Shown here: piece after piece, positions 14,971 to 24,299 of the stretch
How positions within the stretch are numbered: the stretch's first letter is position 1
Layout: the number at the start of each line of letters is the position of its first letter
Origin: Salisediminibacterium halotolerans
GTDB taxonomy: Bacteria > Bacillota > Bacilli > Bacillales > Salisediminibacteriaceae
Assembly: GCF_003814815.1 (NCBI RefSeq)
Contig: NZ_RKQQ01000001.1
Coordinates: forward strand, 186,001 to 250,000
Reading direction: 5' to 3'
DNA: 64,000 bases
Program-made: the position numbers and the translations under genes
Notes under the pieces: model-generated
What the model saw: the letters and a program-made list of their open reading frames with translations, nothing else
The model's database searches: none
Told to the model about the DNA's origin: nothing

Positions 14971-17736
14971 TCAGCCTGTATTCAACAGTCCCGCTGCAAC
15001 ACCGCTGATCGTGAGCAGCACTTCTGTCATCAATTCATCGGAATGATCGCCGTTTTCTTCGCGCATCTTTTGAATCAAATCAACTTGCAAATAGTTAAGC
15101 GGATCGACGTACGGATTTCTTAAGTGAACCGAGTCTTGAATGTTCGGTGTATAGTCCAACAGCCGCTCACTCTTCGAAATTAACAGAAGCATCTCTTTTG
15201 TCCGTTCGAACTCATCTTGGATATCTGCGAAAATCCGCTGGCCGATTTCTTCATCTTTAACTAAATTCACGTACTCCTTGGCCGTAAACATATCTGCTTT
15301 CATAAGCGCCATTTGCAGATTGTTGATCGTCGATTGGAAAAACGGCCAGTTTTCATACATTTCCTGCAGCAGTTTGACATTTTCTTCGCCTTTTTCGGCA
15401 AAAGATGCCAAGCCTGTGCCTGCTGCATACCAAGCCGGGAGCATTTGCCGGCACTGTGTCCAGGCAAACACCCAAGGGATCGCCCGTAAGTCTTCAAACC
15501 GTTCGCTTCCTTTGCGGCTCATTGGGCGCGAGCCGATATTGAGTTCTTTTAATTCGTTTAGCGGTGTCGTCTGTTTAAAGTAGGTCAAGAAATCTTTGTC
15601 GCCAAAAACAAGTCCTTGATATTTTTTCAGCGACTGTTCAGAAATCTCTTCCATCGCTTCTTCCCAGACCGTTTGCCGCACGTCACAGCCTTCACCCGGG
15701 GTGGCATACACTCGTGCTGAAGAGCTCAGCAAAGCGGAAGCCGCTTGTTCTAAGTTGCGAAATGCAATATCTCCGAGCAAGTAACGGGATGACAGCACCT
15801 CGCCTTGCTCAGTAATTTTAACACCGTCGCCAAGCGTTTCACCGGGCTGCGAGGCAATCGCGCGATTCAGCGGACCGCCGCCGCGGCCGAGCGAGCCGCC
15901 GCGCCCGTGGAAAAACTTCAAGCGCACATCGTACTCGCGCGCCATATTATGAATTTCCAGCTGCGCGTTAAATAGCTTCCAGTTCGCTGTAAGCGTGCCG
16001 CCGTCTTTGCTTCCGTCTGAATAGCCGAGCATAATCTCTTGGTGATTGTTTCGCCGTGTCAAATGATCGCGGTATACGTCAAGTTCAAACAGACGTTTCA
16101 TAATTTTCGGACCGGCGATTAAATCCTCGACCGTTTCCAACAGCGGCGCTACATTAAGGTTGCTTTCAACCGATCCGTCGGCATGCAAACGGTAAATGCC
16201 CGCTTCTTTAGCCAGCACGAGCACTTCAAGTAAATCGCTGGCCGACTGCGTCATACTGACAAGGTACACGTCAATCGAACGCGGCCCGAATTCATCATGA
16301 GCTGCTTTAATTGTTTTGAAGACATTAAAAATATTTTGCGTTTCTTTTGAATAGTCTTCATTTAACAGCATAAGCGGACGCGGGTCTTTCAACACGCCTT
16401 GGAGCATATCGATTTTTTCATCTTCAGACAGTGATGAGTAATCTTCTGTCATATGAACAACCCGGAGCATTTCCGTTAACGCCGTTTCATGTTCACCGCT
16501 GTGATTGCGAATATCCAATGTCGCCAAGTGAAACCCGAATAATTCAACTTGCCGGATCACCTTGTTTAATTTTTTCAGTTTTTGCCCAGACATCTGGTGC
16601 CTTAACACATGTTTGCGTAAAAACCGCAAATCTTCCAGCAATTCTTCCGGATCATCATAACCGATTTTACCTTTGCCGACTTGAGCAAGCCGCTTAAGCA
16701 CCACTTGAAAATAACGCCGGTATACTTCCGCGCCGATCGGCCACGTATCATTTTTGCGCAAGTATTCTTTTTCATACTTTTCCATCGCTGAAATGAATTC
16801 CGGATCTACATCCACGCGGGTCGTCGATTGACTGAATCGTTTCATCAGTTCAGTCAGCGCTTCGTCGTATTTACGCAAGACGAGATCACGCTGCAAGTTC
16901 AGCGTCTGCCACGTCACATCCGTTGTGACAAAAGGGTTCCCGTCGCGGTCGCCGCCAATCCAGGAACCGAAATGAATAAAGTTCGGCACGGTAATTTCTT
17001 CATTCGGATAATATTCTTCGAACTGTTCTTCCAGCTCTTGATGAACAGCCGGCAAAACGTCAAACAGCGTCTGATCAAAATAGTACAAACCGTTTTTCAC
17101 TTCATCAATCACCGTCGGCTTGCGGTGCCGCAGCTCATCCGTTTGCCAAAGCGCCGTTACTTCATTAACAAGACTTTCATCTAAGTCGTTCCACTCTTTT
17201 TCTGTCAAATACATATTGTCCTGCTGCTGTAAAATCGATGAAATGCGTTTTTGGATTTCTAAAATCGTCCGTTTAGTCGCTTCAGTCGGGTGAGCAGTAA
17301 TGATCAATTCAATTGAAGAATCATCGAGAACTTTTTGCAAAATATCTTTTGAATAACCGGCTTCTTTCACCGATTTCACCGAAGCTTCAATCGAACTCGG
17401 CTGGACGTTTTCACCGCGTTTAAGACGGTAACTGCGCGAACGCCGGATCCGGTGATTCTGCTCTGCGATATTCACTAAATAAAAATAAATCGAGAAGGCG
17501 CGGATGACATCTTTACGCATCGGCGACTGCAAATGGTGAACCTTTTCTTTCAGTTTTTTATGGTCGGCATCATTGTGATTGCGGCGAAGTTCTTTCGTCA
17601 TTTCCCGTATTTCTTCAACCTCATTAAATAGCTCCTCGCCGCCGTGCTCTTTTAACACTTGACCAAGGATAGTACCCAGTCTGTTGACATCCTTGCGCAG
17701 CATATAGTGATGTTCGTCTTGTCTTTTGATTTCCAT
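14971..17736 (-). CDS. ppc: Phosphoenolpyruvate carboxylase
   Basis: This 921-residue enzyme fixes bicarbonate onto phosphoenolpyruvate to give oxaloacetate, refilling the citric acid cycle. Full length for the family. Key motifs: ITAHPTEATKRTILEIQKRI (catalytic histidine), FGSWIGGDRDGNPFVT, LGYSDGSKDGG, FFHGRGGSLGRGGGP and the C-terminal LRNPYVDPLNYLQVDLI ending in NTG. I start at ATG 17736, eight bases behind GGAGG; an in-frame TTG directly precedes it. Bacillus subtilis uses pyruvate carboxylase instead, so ppc here is a useful difference, common in haloalkaliphilic relatives. Confidence 0.96.
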   Translation of the reverse strand: MEIKRQDEHHYMLRKDVNRLGTILGQVLKEHGGEELFNEVEEIREMTKELRRNHNDADHKKLKEKVHHLQSPMRKDVIRAFSIYFYLVNIAEQNHRIRRSRSYRLKRGENVQPSSIEASVKSVKEAGYSKDILQKVLDDSSIELIITAHPTEATKRTILEIQKRISSILQQQDNMYLTEKEWNDLDESLVNEVTALWQTDELRHRKPTVIDEVKNGLYYFDQTLFDVLPAVHQELEEQFEEYYPNEEITVPNFIHFGSWIGGDRDGNPFVTTDVTWQTLNLQRDLVLRKYDEALTELMKRFSQSTTRVDVDPEFISAMEKYEKEYLRKNDTWPIGAEVYRRYFQVVLKRLAQVGKGKIGYDDPEELLEDLRFLRKHVLRHQMSGQKLKKLNKVIRQVELFGFHLATLDIRNHSGEHETALTEMLRVVHMTEDYSSLSEDEKIDMLQGVLKDPRPLMLLNEDYSKETQNIFNVFKTIKAAHDEFGPRSIDVYLVSMTQSASDLLEVLVLAKEAGIYRLHADGSVESNLNVAPLLETVEDLIAGPKIMKRLFELDVYRDHLTRRNNHQEIMLGYSDGSKDGGTLTANWKLFNAQLEIHNMAREYDVRLKFFHGRGGSLGRGGGPLNRAIASQPGETLGDGVKITEQGEVLSSRYLLGDIAFRNLEQAASALLSSSARVYATPGEGCDVRQTVWEEAMEEISEQSLKKYQGLVFGDKDFLTYFKQTTPLNELKELNIGSRPMSRKGSERFEDLRAIPWVFAWTQCRQMLPAWYAAGTGLASFAEKGEENVKLLQEMYENWPFFQSTINNLQMALMKADMFTAKEYVNLVKDEEIGQRIFADIQDEFERTKEMLLLISKSERLLDYTPNIQDSVHLRNPYVDPLNYLQVDLIQKMREENGDHSDELMTEVLLTISGVAAGLLNTG

Positions 17737-18113
17737 CAAAAAAACCTCCTTATACGGCCGATCCTGTTCGCAGTCGAACCGTTAAAAATATACAGGACCC
17801 GTGTTCACAGCGGGGCATTTTAAGTCCCGCAACCTTTACGTATGTCCCGCTCGCGCTAAAAAAATCCCTCGATGAAAAGTTATATAATAATATGCTACCA
17901 AAAAGTCACCTTGCAAAGCAATTTTTTTCATACAATTTCGTCAATTACTCCAGATGATCGGCCTTGGCGAATATCCCCGTCAAGCATTAAAACAGTTTAT
18001 TCAAACGAAAAATAGAAGTAATCGAATCGTTTGCTTTCTCGATTGCAAAGCTCTTTTTCCAGTTCGTCACAAATTGGACACGAACCCTTAACAACTTCTT
18101 CACTTTTATACCG

Positions 18114-18141
18114 TTCACAGCCCTTGTTGATGTTTTATACT
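18114..18141 (+). promoter_or_regulatory. Candidate promoter of the DoxX gene
   Basis: TTCACA (18114-18119) and TATACT (18136-18141) are 16 bp apart. The expected transcription start lies just ahead of the palindrome at 18158-18173. Confidence 0.5.
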
Positions 18142-18157
18142 TAAGTCAAGAAAGATA

Positions 18158-18173
18158 GTTAGTGACCACTAAC
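18158..18173. promoter_or_regulatory. Perfect palindromic operator candidate
   Basis: GTTAGTG-AC-CACTAAC is a perfect 7-bp inverted repeat located 17-32 bp after the -10 box of the proposed DoxX promoter, where a bound repressor would block transcription. The cognate regulator is not in the window; it is similar in style to operators of stress-responsive MarR or TetR repressors. Confidence 0.6.
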
Positions 18174-18284
18174 AAACAAACGGCAAGTTTTTCACCGTGA
18201 AATCGCACTTATCATTCATTAGCAGCTGAAAACGATGTGGTCGCTGACAAAAAATAAAAATCATTCTTTAGGAGGAATGTAATC

Positions 18285-18806
18285 ATGTTTATGGATTTCT
18301 TAAGAAACAACAGTATCGCCGCCGCTATTTTGACAGTCGTCCGGGTTTACTTAGGTTGGCAATGGCTCACCGCAGGCTGGGATAAAGCATTCGGAGCCGA
18401 ACCGTTTGACGCAAGCGGATTTATCCAAGGTGCAATCGGAAGTGAAGAAGTTGCTGAAGGTTACCCGACGTATCACGCCTTTCTTGAAAACTTTGCCGCA
18501 CCAAACGCAGAATTGTTCAGCTTCATGGTTGCTTGGGGCGAAGTACTCGTCGGACTCGGCTTAATCGTCGGTGTTCTCACAACAGCCGCTGCTTTCTTCG
18601 GCGTCACAATGAACTTTGCCTTCATGTTTGCAGGTACAGTTTCGTCGAACCCTTGGTTGCTGCTTCTCAGCTTCTTCATCTTGGCTGCAGGTTACAATGC
18701 CGGCAAATTCGGCGGCGACCGCTGGGTAATCCCTTACCTTCGCAGCAAAGTATTCAAAGGCAAAATGACACCAAAAGACCAGCAATCTGACAAATCAGCT
18801 GCATAA
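18285..18806 (+). CDS. DoxX family membrane protein
   Basis: A 173-residue protein of the DoxX family with four predicted transmembrane helices (about 14-30, 75-97, 100-120, 122-140). Family features include VRVYLGWQWLTAGWDKAFG near the N-terminus and WGEVLVGLGLIVGVLTTAAA. Members in Bacillus (CatD, MhqP) belong to thiol-stress and quinone-detoxification regulons; a related role here is only an inference, strengthened a little by the operator-like palindrome upstream. AGGAGG lies eight bases before the start. Monocistronic. Confidence 0.88.
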   Translation: MFMDFLRNNSIAAAILTVVRVYLGWQWLTAGWDKAFGAEPFDASGFIQGAIGSEEVAEGYPTYHAFLENFAAPNAELFSFMVAWGEVLVGLGLIVGVLTTAAAFFGVTMNFAFMFAGTVSSNPWLLLLSFFILAAGYNAGKFGGDRWVIPYLRSKVFKGKMTPKDQQSDKSAA

Positions 18807-18809
18807 TTT

Positions 18810-18847
18810 AAAAAACAGGCTTCCGGCATCCCGGGAGCTTGTTTTTT
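18810..18847 (+). terminator. Terminator of the DoxX gene
   Basis: AAAAAACAGGCT and its near-complement AGCTTGTTTTTT enclose a CCGG/CCGG core; a T-run follows. Confidence 0.8.
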
Positions 18848-18921
18848 GTTTAGCGAAACGAATATCAGGGTAATAGAAGCAAGTTAATAATCAGACTGGC
18901 AGTTCGAAGGGCGGTATTGTG

Positions 18922-19512
18922 ATGTCAACCCTGCACCTCAAGTTAAACTTATTTATCAGTTCGTATTCCCCTGTTTTTTATATTGCGCTCATTCGTCTCT
19001 ATGAAGATCTTCAGCTTTCCTGGACGATGTTTGGAACACTGTTTATGATTCTCTCCTTGGTGGTTGTTTATACATTTTGGCGCAGTTATCAAGGATTGTT
19101 CGACCATGACAAAAATACAAAAAACCCGCACATTGACCGGACAATCTACAGTCCCCGGCCGATCAAAGACCGTTTGTTCACGTCGTATGTCGTCTCTTAC
19201 TTGCTTCCGATCTTAAATGTTAATTTCACTTCAGCAGCCGAAACGATCACGTTCTTACTCATTATGGTTTTGTTGTTTGTATTGTCTTTACAAATCAATA
19301 TGTATTACTTCAATCCGCTCTTACTGATTATCTTCGGTTACCAGGCGTATGAGGTGACTGTCGATGACGGCGGCAAACCTGCTGAATCCGGCCCGAAAGA
19401 CGTTGTGATTCTGTCGCGCAACCAGCTCGAATTCTTTTACGGCACTCCGCGCACCGACCTCGTCAAAATTAAAGACGGCATTTACTACCACCGAAGCACG
19501 ATCGAAGAATAA
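18922..19512 (+). CDS. Membrane protein of unknown function
   Basis: I do not recognise this 196-residue protein. It has three to four hydrophobic segments (about 16-28, 37-53, 88-105 and 110-145 as a long double segment) and a soluble C-terminal tail of about 50 residues ending EFFYGTPRTDLVKIKDGIYY. There is no signal peptide or known motif. The ATG at 18922 is preferred, with AAGGGCGG upstream; an in-frame GTG immediately precedes it. It stands alone between terminators. Confidence 0.7.
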   Translation: MSTLHLKLNLFISSYSPVFYIALIRLYEDLQLSWTMFGTLFMILSLVVVYTFWRSYQGLFDHDKNTKNPHIDRTIYSPRPIKDRLFTSYVVSYLLPILNVNFTSAAETITFLLIMVLLFVLSLQINMYYFNPLLLIIFGYQAYEVTVDDGGKPAESGPKDVVILSRNQLEFFYGTPRTDLVKIKDGIYYHRSTIEE

Positions 19513-19519
19513 ATAAGCT

Positions 19520-19560
19520 AACACTTGTGTTCGAAACCTATGAACACAAGTGTTTTTTAT
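19520..19560 (+). terminator. Terminator of the unknown membrane protein gene
   Basis: AACACTTGTGTTC and GAACACAAGTGTT form a 13-bp perfect stem with a nine-base loop and a following T-run. Confidence 0.92.
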
Positions 19561-19649
19561 TTTCACAAAAATCGATCTGGTATAGACGACTATATTTAAA
19601 AGCGCTATAATATATTCAACGGAGACGTTACACTAAACTGGAGGTGCCT

Positions 19650-20384
19650 ATGCTTACAAATTACATCAGCAGTGCTCAGGAAAAACTCGAGCGGTTAAAA
19701 AATGAACAGCCCGAAAATTTCAGCGGGCTTGGGGAAAAACTCGCGGATGCGATTGATAACGGCGGGATTATTCATATTTTCGGTGCCGGTCATTCGCATA
19801 TCCTCGCCGAAGAAGTTTTCTACCGCGCAGGCGGCTTAGTGCCCGTGTCACCGATTTTGCATGAGCCGTTAATGCTTCATGAAGGCGCATTGCGTTCATC
19901 GGACTTCGAGCGTAAAAACGATTACGCAGACACATTTATGAAGGAGGCCGATATCCGTCCGGAAGATGTTCTGATCGTCAGTTCAACCTCAGGACGAAAT
20001 CCCGTTCCTGTCGATGCCGCGCTATATGCTAAAAACAAAGGCGCTTACGTTGTCGGGATCACGTCGCTCGTCTATTCAGCAAGTCAGTCGTCGCGGCACC
20101 AAGACGGTTACAAGCTGACAGACGTTGTCGATACGGCGATTGATAATTACAGCGAAGCTGGAGACGCGGCACTCACGCACCCCGATGTTGATGTGCCGTT
20201 CGGACCGACATCAACATTAATCGGTGTTGCTATTATGCAGTCTTTAATGGCTGAAACGATTCGGGCATTGGCAGACAGAGGAGAAATAGCGCCGGTGTTA
20301 AAAAGCGGCAATATCGACGGCGCTGATGAACGAAACCGGCAGTTAATCGAAGCGTATAAGGAGCGAATTCCGCTCCTGCGCTGA
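19650..20384 (+). CDS. SIS domain protein, UPF0309 family
   Basis: A 244-residue cytosolic protein with a SIS (sugar isomerase) domain of the UPF0309 family. The sugar-phosphate-binding motifs are FGAGHSHILAEEVFYRAGG (about 45-63) and VSSTSGRNPVPVDAALYAK (about 106-124), with YVVGITS. Relatives handle phosphorylated amino sugars, but the substrate is unknown. ATG 19650 is chosen because GGAGG lies five bases upstream; an in-frame GTG two codons earlier overlaps that site. It is followed within 45 bp by the DUF2500 gene. Confidence 0.87.
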   Translation: MLTNYISSAQEKLERLKNEQPENFSGLGEKLADAIDNGGIIHIFGAGHSHILAEEVFYRAGGLVPVSPILHEPLMLHEGALRSSDFERKNDYADTFMKEADIRPEDVLIVSSTSGRNPVPVDAALYAKNKGAYVVGITSLVYSASQSSRHQDGYKLTDVVDTAIDNYSEAGDAALTHPDVDVPFGPTSTLIGVAIMQSLMAETIRALADRGEIAPVLKSGNIDGADERNRQLIEAYKERIPLLR

Positions 20385-20428
20385 TTGCGCCCGGACCAAT
20401 AATATAGTACCCTTCAACCAATACTGAC

Positions 20429-20812
20429 TTGGGAGGGAAAATTATCGAGAGTTTGCTTCCAATCGTTGCTGTGATCATTTTAGCTGTCTCATCTGTTTCA
20501 GCCATCCGCTGGCTGATGGAATGGTCGAAAAACAACAAACAGCCTGTTAAAACCGCCAATGCTAAACTCATGTCAAAGCGCGAAGATACTAGACGCACCG
20601 GGCGATCGTCCGGAACGAGAAAGAGCAGCCTCTCACTCGGGCGCTCACAGCAAAAAACGTCTTATTTCCTCACGTTTGAATTCGAAGACGGCGAACGAAG
20701 CGAATTCAACGTGAACGGCCGCGAATACGGTGCGCACGCGGAAGGAGACGCCGGCGAACTGACATACCAAGGTACGCGGTTTCACTCATTCGAACGAATC
20801 ACAACCGTTTAA
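20429..20812 (+). CDS. DUF2500 family membrane-anchored protein with unclear start
   Basis: A protein of about 120-127 residues with one N-terminal transmembrane helix (LLPIVAVIILAVSSVSAIRWL) and a small C-terminal domain matching DUF2500: SYFLTFEFEDGERSEFNV, EYGAHAEGDAGELTYQG and RFHSFERI. Function unknown. No ATG fits: the coordinate given begins at a TTG that overlaps the ribosome site GGGAGGG, and the best-spaced codons after that site are ATT or ATC (20441-20446), with a further TTG at 20453. A non-canonical start is therefore likely. Confidence 0.72.
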   Translation: MGGKIIESLLPIVAVIILAVSSVSAIRWLMEWSKNNKQPVKTANAKLMSKREDTRRTGRSSGTRKSSLSLGRSQQKTSYFLTFEFEDGERSEFNVNGREYGAHAEGDAGELTYQGTRFHSFERITTV

Positions 20813-20820
20813 GCAACCCT

Positions 20821-20854
20821 AAGAAAGCCGCTAATAAAGGCGGCTTTCTTTTCT
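20821..20854 (+). terminator. Terminator of the DUF2500 gene
   Basis: AAGAAAGCCGC and GCGGCTTTCTT form an 11-bp perfect stem with an eight-base loop, followed by TTCTGTTT. Confidence 0.88.
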
Positions 20855-20879
20855 GTTTGCAGGCGTAACCGATTATCTG

Positions 20880-20907
20880 TTGACACAGCGTGACAAATCC
20901 GTAAAAT
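20880..20907 (+). promoter_or_regulatory. Sigma-A promoter of htpG
   Basis: TTGACA (20880-20885) and TAAAAT (20902-20907) are 16 bp apart, immediately upstream of the CIRCE operator. Confidence 0.75.
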
Positions 20908-20917
20908 ATGAAGTGGA

Positions 20918-20944
20918 TTAGCACTCGGAAACCCCGAGTGCTAA
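20918..20944. promoter_or_regulatory. CIRCE operator upstream of htpG
   Basis: TTAGCACTC, nine bases, GAGTGCTAA is an exact match to the CIRCE consensus, the binding site of the heat-shock repressor HrcA. It lies around the transcription start of htpG. In Bacillus subtilis CIRCE controls groESL and the dnaK operon, not htpG. Confidence 0.95.
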
Positions 20945-20981
20945 CGTATGAGATTAACGATGCGAAAAGGAGTGACTTGCT

Positions 20982-22871
20982 GTGGAAAAAAAGCAATTTC
21001 AAGCTGAATCCCAACGACTGCTCGAACTGATGGTCAATGCGATCTATTCGCAAAAAGAAGTCTTTTTGCGCGAACTGATTTCGAACGCCAGCGATGCGAT
21101 CGATAAAATGTATTACAAAGCACTGACAGATGATTCGATTTCATTCAACGCTGATGAATTTTACATTAAAATCAGCCGTGATGAAGAAAACCGCACGCTC
21201 ACAATCGCCGATACCGGCATCGGCATGACGAAAGAGGAGCTGGAAACGAACCTCGGCACGATCGCGGAGAGCGGCTCGCTGAACTTTAAAAATGCCAATG
21301 AGATTGAAGACGGTCATGATATTATCGGACAGTTTGGTGTCGGTTTTTATTCTGCGTTTATGGTTGCGAAAAAAGTGACCGTAGAAACGAAAGCGCACGG
21401 ATCAAATGAAGCGTACCGCTGGGTATCCGACGGTGTCGACGGCTATACAATTGAACCGGCGGAAAAAGCCGAAACCGGAACAGTCCTGACGATTGAATTA
21501 AAGGACAACACCGAAGACGAAGACTATGATAACTTCCTAAACGAAGATACGCTGCGCACAATTATCAAAAAATATTCCGACTTCATCCGCTATCCGATCA
21601 AATTGGATGTGACGGTGCAGCAGAAAAAAGAAGATGCTGCTGAAGGCGAAGAAGAAATGATCGATACAATCGAAGAACAGACGATCAACAACATGATTCC
21701 AATCTGGAAGAAAGATAAAAACGACCTGAGCGAAGAAGATTATCATAACTTCTATACCGAAAAACGCTACGGGTTTGACACGCCGCTTCGTTACATGCAT
21801 GTCAATGTCGAAGGTACGATCCGTTACGATGCAATTTTGTACGTTCCCGGCAGCGTCCCGTTCGACTTTTATTCAAAAGAATATGAAAAAGGGCTCGAAC
21901 TGTATTCAAGCGGCGTCTTAATTATGGAGAAATGCCCGGATCTGCTTCCGGATTACTTTAGTTTCATCAAAGGCATGGTTGATTCGGAAGATCTGTCATT
22001 GAATATTTCCCGGGAAATGCTCCAGCATGACCGTCAGCTTCGCGCGATTGCCAAAAACGTCAAAAACAAAGTGCGCAATGAATTAAAATCGATGCTGAAA
22101 AACGATCGGGAAAACTATGAGAAATTCTTTGAACAATTCGGCCCGCAGCTAAAATACGGCGTCTACCAAGATTTCGGTCAAAATAAAGACGACTTGCAAG
22201 ATCTGCTTCTCTTCTACTCGTCAAAAGAAGAAAAACTCGTCACCTTGGCGGAATATTTGGAACGCATGCCGGAAGACCAGCCGTACATTTACTACGCGAC
22301 CGGCGAATCTGTCGACCGGATCGCAAAGCTTCCGCAAACAGAGCGCGTTGCCGATAAAGGCTACGAAATCCTCTTCTTAACCGAGCAAGTTGATGAATTC
22401 GCGATAAAAATGATGATGTCTTACGGGGAAAAAGAATTCCGCAACGTCGCAAGCGGCGATCTCGGTTTAGATGATGAGGAAGAAACAGAAGAAGATAAAG
22501 AACAGGCGGAAGAAAACAAAGAGCTTTTCGCTGTGATGCAAGAAGAACTCGGCGACAAAGTAAAAGACGTCCGCACATCGAAGCGGCTGAAGTCGCATCC
22601 GGTTTGCTTGACGGCCGAAGGCGAGATCTCGATCGAAATGGAAAAAACACTCGCGATGATGCCGGAAAACCAAGGCATCGAAGCCGACAAAGTGCTTGAA
22701 ATCAACGCTAATCATGATGTGTTCACTAAACTGAAAAATGCCCACGACAGCGGCGACAAAGAAAAAGTCGCCCTGTACACGAACCTTCTGTACAATCAGG
22801 CCCGCTTGATCGAAGGTCTGTCCGTTGAAGATCCGGTTTCCTTCACAAATGACATCGCCAAATTATTTTAA
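20982..22871 (+). CDS. htpG: Chaperone HtpG (bacterial Hsp90)
   Basis: This 629-residue protein is the full-length ATP-dependent chaperone HtpG. The GHKL ATPase domain shows [15 protein letters not shown] (about 28-42), [13 protein letters not shown] and [13 protein letters not shown]; the middle domain has VSGVVDSEDL-type [21 protein letters not shown]; an acidic insert ([16 protein letters not shown]-like) lies before the C-terminal dimerisation part, which ends DIAKLF. The start is GTG 20982 with AAAAGGAG upstream. Heat control by HrcA is predicted from the CIRCE element. Monocistronic. Confidence 0.96.
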   Translation: MEKKQFQAESQRLLELMVNAIYSQKEVFLRELISNASDAIDKMYYKALTDDSISFNADEFYIKISRDEENRTLTIADTGIGMTKEELETNLGTIAESGSLNFKNANEIEDGHDIIGQFGVGFYSAFMVAKKVTVETKAHGSNEAYRWVSDGVDGYTIEPAEKAETGTVLTIELKDNTEDEDYDNFLNEDTLRTIIKKYSDFIRYPIKLDVTVQQKKEDAAEGEEEMIDTIEEQTINNMIPIWKKDKNDLSEEDYHNFYTEKRYGFDTPLRYMHVNVEGTIRYDAILYVPGSVPFDFYSKEYEKGLELYSSGVLIMEKCPDLLPDYFSFIKGMVDSEDLSLNISREMLQHDRQLRAIAKNVKNKVRNELKSMLKNDRENYEKFFEQFGPQLKYGVYQDFGQNKDDLQDLLLFYSSKEEKLVTLAEYLERMPEDQPYIYYATGESVDRIAKLPQTERVADKGYEILFLTEQVDEFAIKMMMSYGEKEFRNVASGDLGLDDEEETEEDKEQAEENKELFAVMQEELGDKVKDVRTSKRLKSHPVCLTAEGEISIEMEKTLAMMPENQGIEADKVLEINANHDVFTKLKNAHDSGDKEKVALYTNLLYNQARLIEGLSVEDPVSFTNDIAKLF

Positions 22872-22882
22872 GCAAACGAACT

Positions 22883-22914
22883 CGAGCCGCCTTTTCTATA
22901 AGGCGGCTCGCTTT
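22883..22914. terminator. Terminator between htpG and the convergent pseudopilin operon
   Basis: CGAGCCGCCTT and AAGGCGGCTCG form an 11-bp stem followed by CTTTT on the plus strand. Confidence 0.88.
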
Positions 22915-23771
22915 TACGGATTATACGCTTCCCCGTTTATGAAAATTTCTCCATTTCCTCTAAGTTGAATATTAACAACATCGAAATCTTCTTCCTCACC
23001 AAAAAAGTCGAGTCTACCAGCATTGATATCGAGATTTTCTGCCGTCAAACTTCCTGCAACCGTCACTTGCACATTGTCTCCTCGAATCGTTAAATCTTCG
23101 AAAGAGGCATCACCGTTAATTGTGAGTTCTGACTGACCTGTGAATTTGTATTCTCCAGCAAAAGAAAAATCTCCTTCCAATACACAATCGACTCCGGGAT
23201 GCGTTCCGCTCTCTTCTAACTCTTCGCATTCAGCTAAATCACCATTGCCGTTATCCTCGTCGTCCCCTGCGGCAAAAAGGTAAAAGGGGTACTCATCTTC
23301 CCGTTCATGAACAGACTCCGCATCCTCCTTTTCACCTCGGCTTACATACGAGACCGTCACCGCCGTTTGCTCTGAATTTGCACTGACATCCGTAACGTCC
23401 ACATGATTTTCTAAGTTGTTCGCTTCAGTAAATGATTGGTCCGGGAGAAACGTCTTGTCACGAAACATTTCGCCTCCGGTAAACACTCCTTCAATGTCGG
23501 CAAACAAGTCTGTAAATATATCTTCTGGTTCTTCGCCCTCATCGAGACGTTCATCCCGTTCGGCCGACAATTCTTCTTGCAAATTCTCACTGAAATTGCG
23601 TACATAAACAACGCCGGCTTCCGACGCACGTTCAAGCTGGTGTTCTTCTGCGAGCCGCTCGTTTTGCTCAGCGCTGGAAAGTACCGCTGACATTAAAGGC
23701 GGCACGAGCAGACCAATTACCACAATGGCTGCCAACACTAAAAGCAGGGCATAGCCGGAGTCCTTTCGCAT
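22914..23771 (-). CDS. Surface-exposed pilin-assembly-like protein (PilX-like architecture)
   Basis: A 285-residue acidic protein with an N-terminal type IV-pilin-like hydrophobic segment (GYALLLVLAAIVVIGLLVPP, residues 6-25) and a long extracytoplasmic region ending in beta-rich repeats reminiscent of polymer-forming surface proteins (LTINGDASFEDLTIRGDNVQ, AENLDINAGRLDF). It starts within the stop codon of the upstream prepilin gene (TAATG), so the two are translationally coupled. No close family is recognised. Probable minor component or scaffold of a pilus-like machine. Confidence 0.65.
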   Translation of the reverse strand: MRKDSGYALLLVLAAIVVIGLLVPPLMSAVLSSAEQNERLAEEHQLERASEAGVVYVRNFSENLQEELSAERDERLDEGEEPEDIFTDLFADIEGVFTGGEMFRDKTFLPDQSFTEANNLENHVDVTDVSANSEQTAVTVSYVSRGEKEDAESVHEREDEYPFYLFAAGDDEDNGNGDLAECEELEESGTHPGVDCVLEGDFSFAGEYKFTGQSELTINGDASFEDLTIRGDNVQVTVAGSLTAENLDINAGRLDFFGEEEDFDVVNIQLRGNGEIFINGEAYNP

Positions 23772-24259
23772 TATGCCCCCTCCTCTTCTTCTGTCAGACG
23801 AACGAGTCGGACATTCTCCGCCGAACGATTCTCTTCCTCATGAACAACACGCGCAATCACTGTCACGAGCCCCTCTTCATGCCGCTCATCCGTCCGATCC
23901 AGCACCACTTCAAGATCAAACCGCTCCCCGTTGCGGACAAGATAACGATCCTCTCCCTCCCCTTGCACATCAAGCCCAGGCAAACTATCCTCCGGTGCAA
24001 GCCACGTTTCCCGCTCTCCCAACGTGATGTCCGGCAGTTGTTCATCGTTTTCACCTGTCTGATTTAAGATCGATTCCGACAAATGAATCGCCGTTTGCCG
24101 ATGACTGACTTCCTCGGAACTGAAAAGCGTTTGACCGAGCGTCTGAAAAAAAACGAGCGATATTATACTTAAAATGACCAGTGCAGCTAAAATTTCAATT
24201 AATGTAAAGCCATTCTGATTGCGACATTTTTTCTCGTTTTTTTTCTGCACAAGAACCAC
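23771..24259 (-). CDS. Prepilin-type protein (minor pseudopilin, GspI-like)
   Basis: A 162-residue prepilin. After a short basic leader it has the cleavage/methylation motif NGFTLIEILAALVILSIISL (residues 16-35), with the conserved glycine at the cleavage site and glutamate five residues later, as recognised by prepilin peptidase. The rest is an acidic globular domain. Translationally coupled to the next gene. It is divergent from another prepilin gene with only 40 bp between them. No assembly ATPase or prepilin peptidase is adjacent, so it presumably uses machinery encoded elsewhere, such as the competence pseudopilus. Confidence 0.85.
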   Translation of the reverse strand: MVLVQKKNEKKCRNQNGFTLIEILAALVILSIISLVFFQTLGQTLFSSEEVSHRQTAIHLSESILNQTGENDEQLPDITLGERETWLAPEDSLPGLDVQGEGEDRYLVRNGERFDLEVVLDRTDERHEEGLVTVIARVVHEEENRSAENVRLVRLTEEEEGA

Positions 24260-24299
24260 TCCGGTCTTTCATAAGATATACTGATACTAGGTGATATGT

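Larger units (their letters stand above)
17737..18284. other. Gene-free stretch between ppc and the DoxX gene
   Basis: About 550 bases with no credible reading frame. It must hold the ppc promoter (an AT-rich block near 17880-17900 reading TTATTATATAAC on the minus strand is a candidate) and the DoxX promoter and operator described separately. No RNA gene was recognised. Confidence 0.6.
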
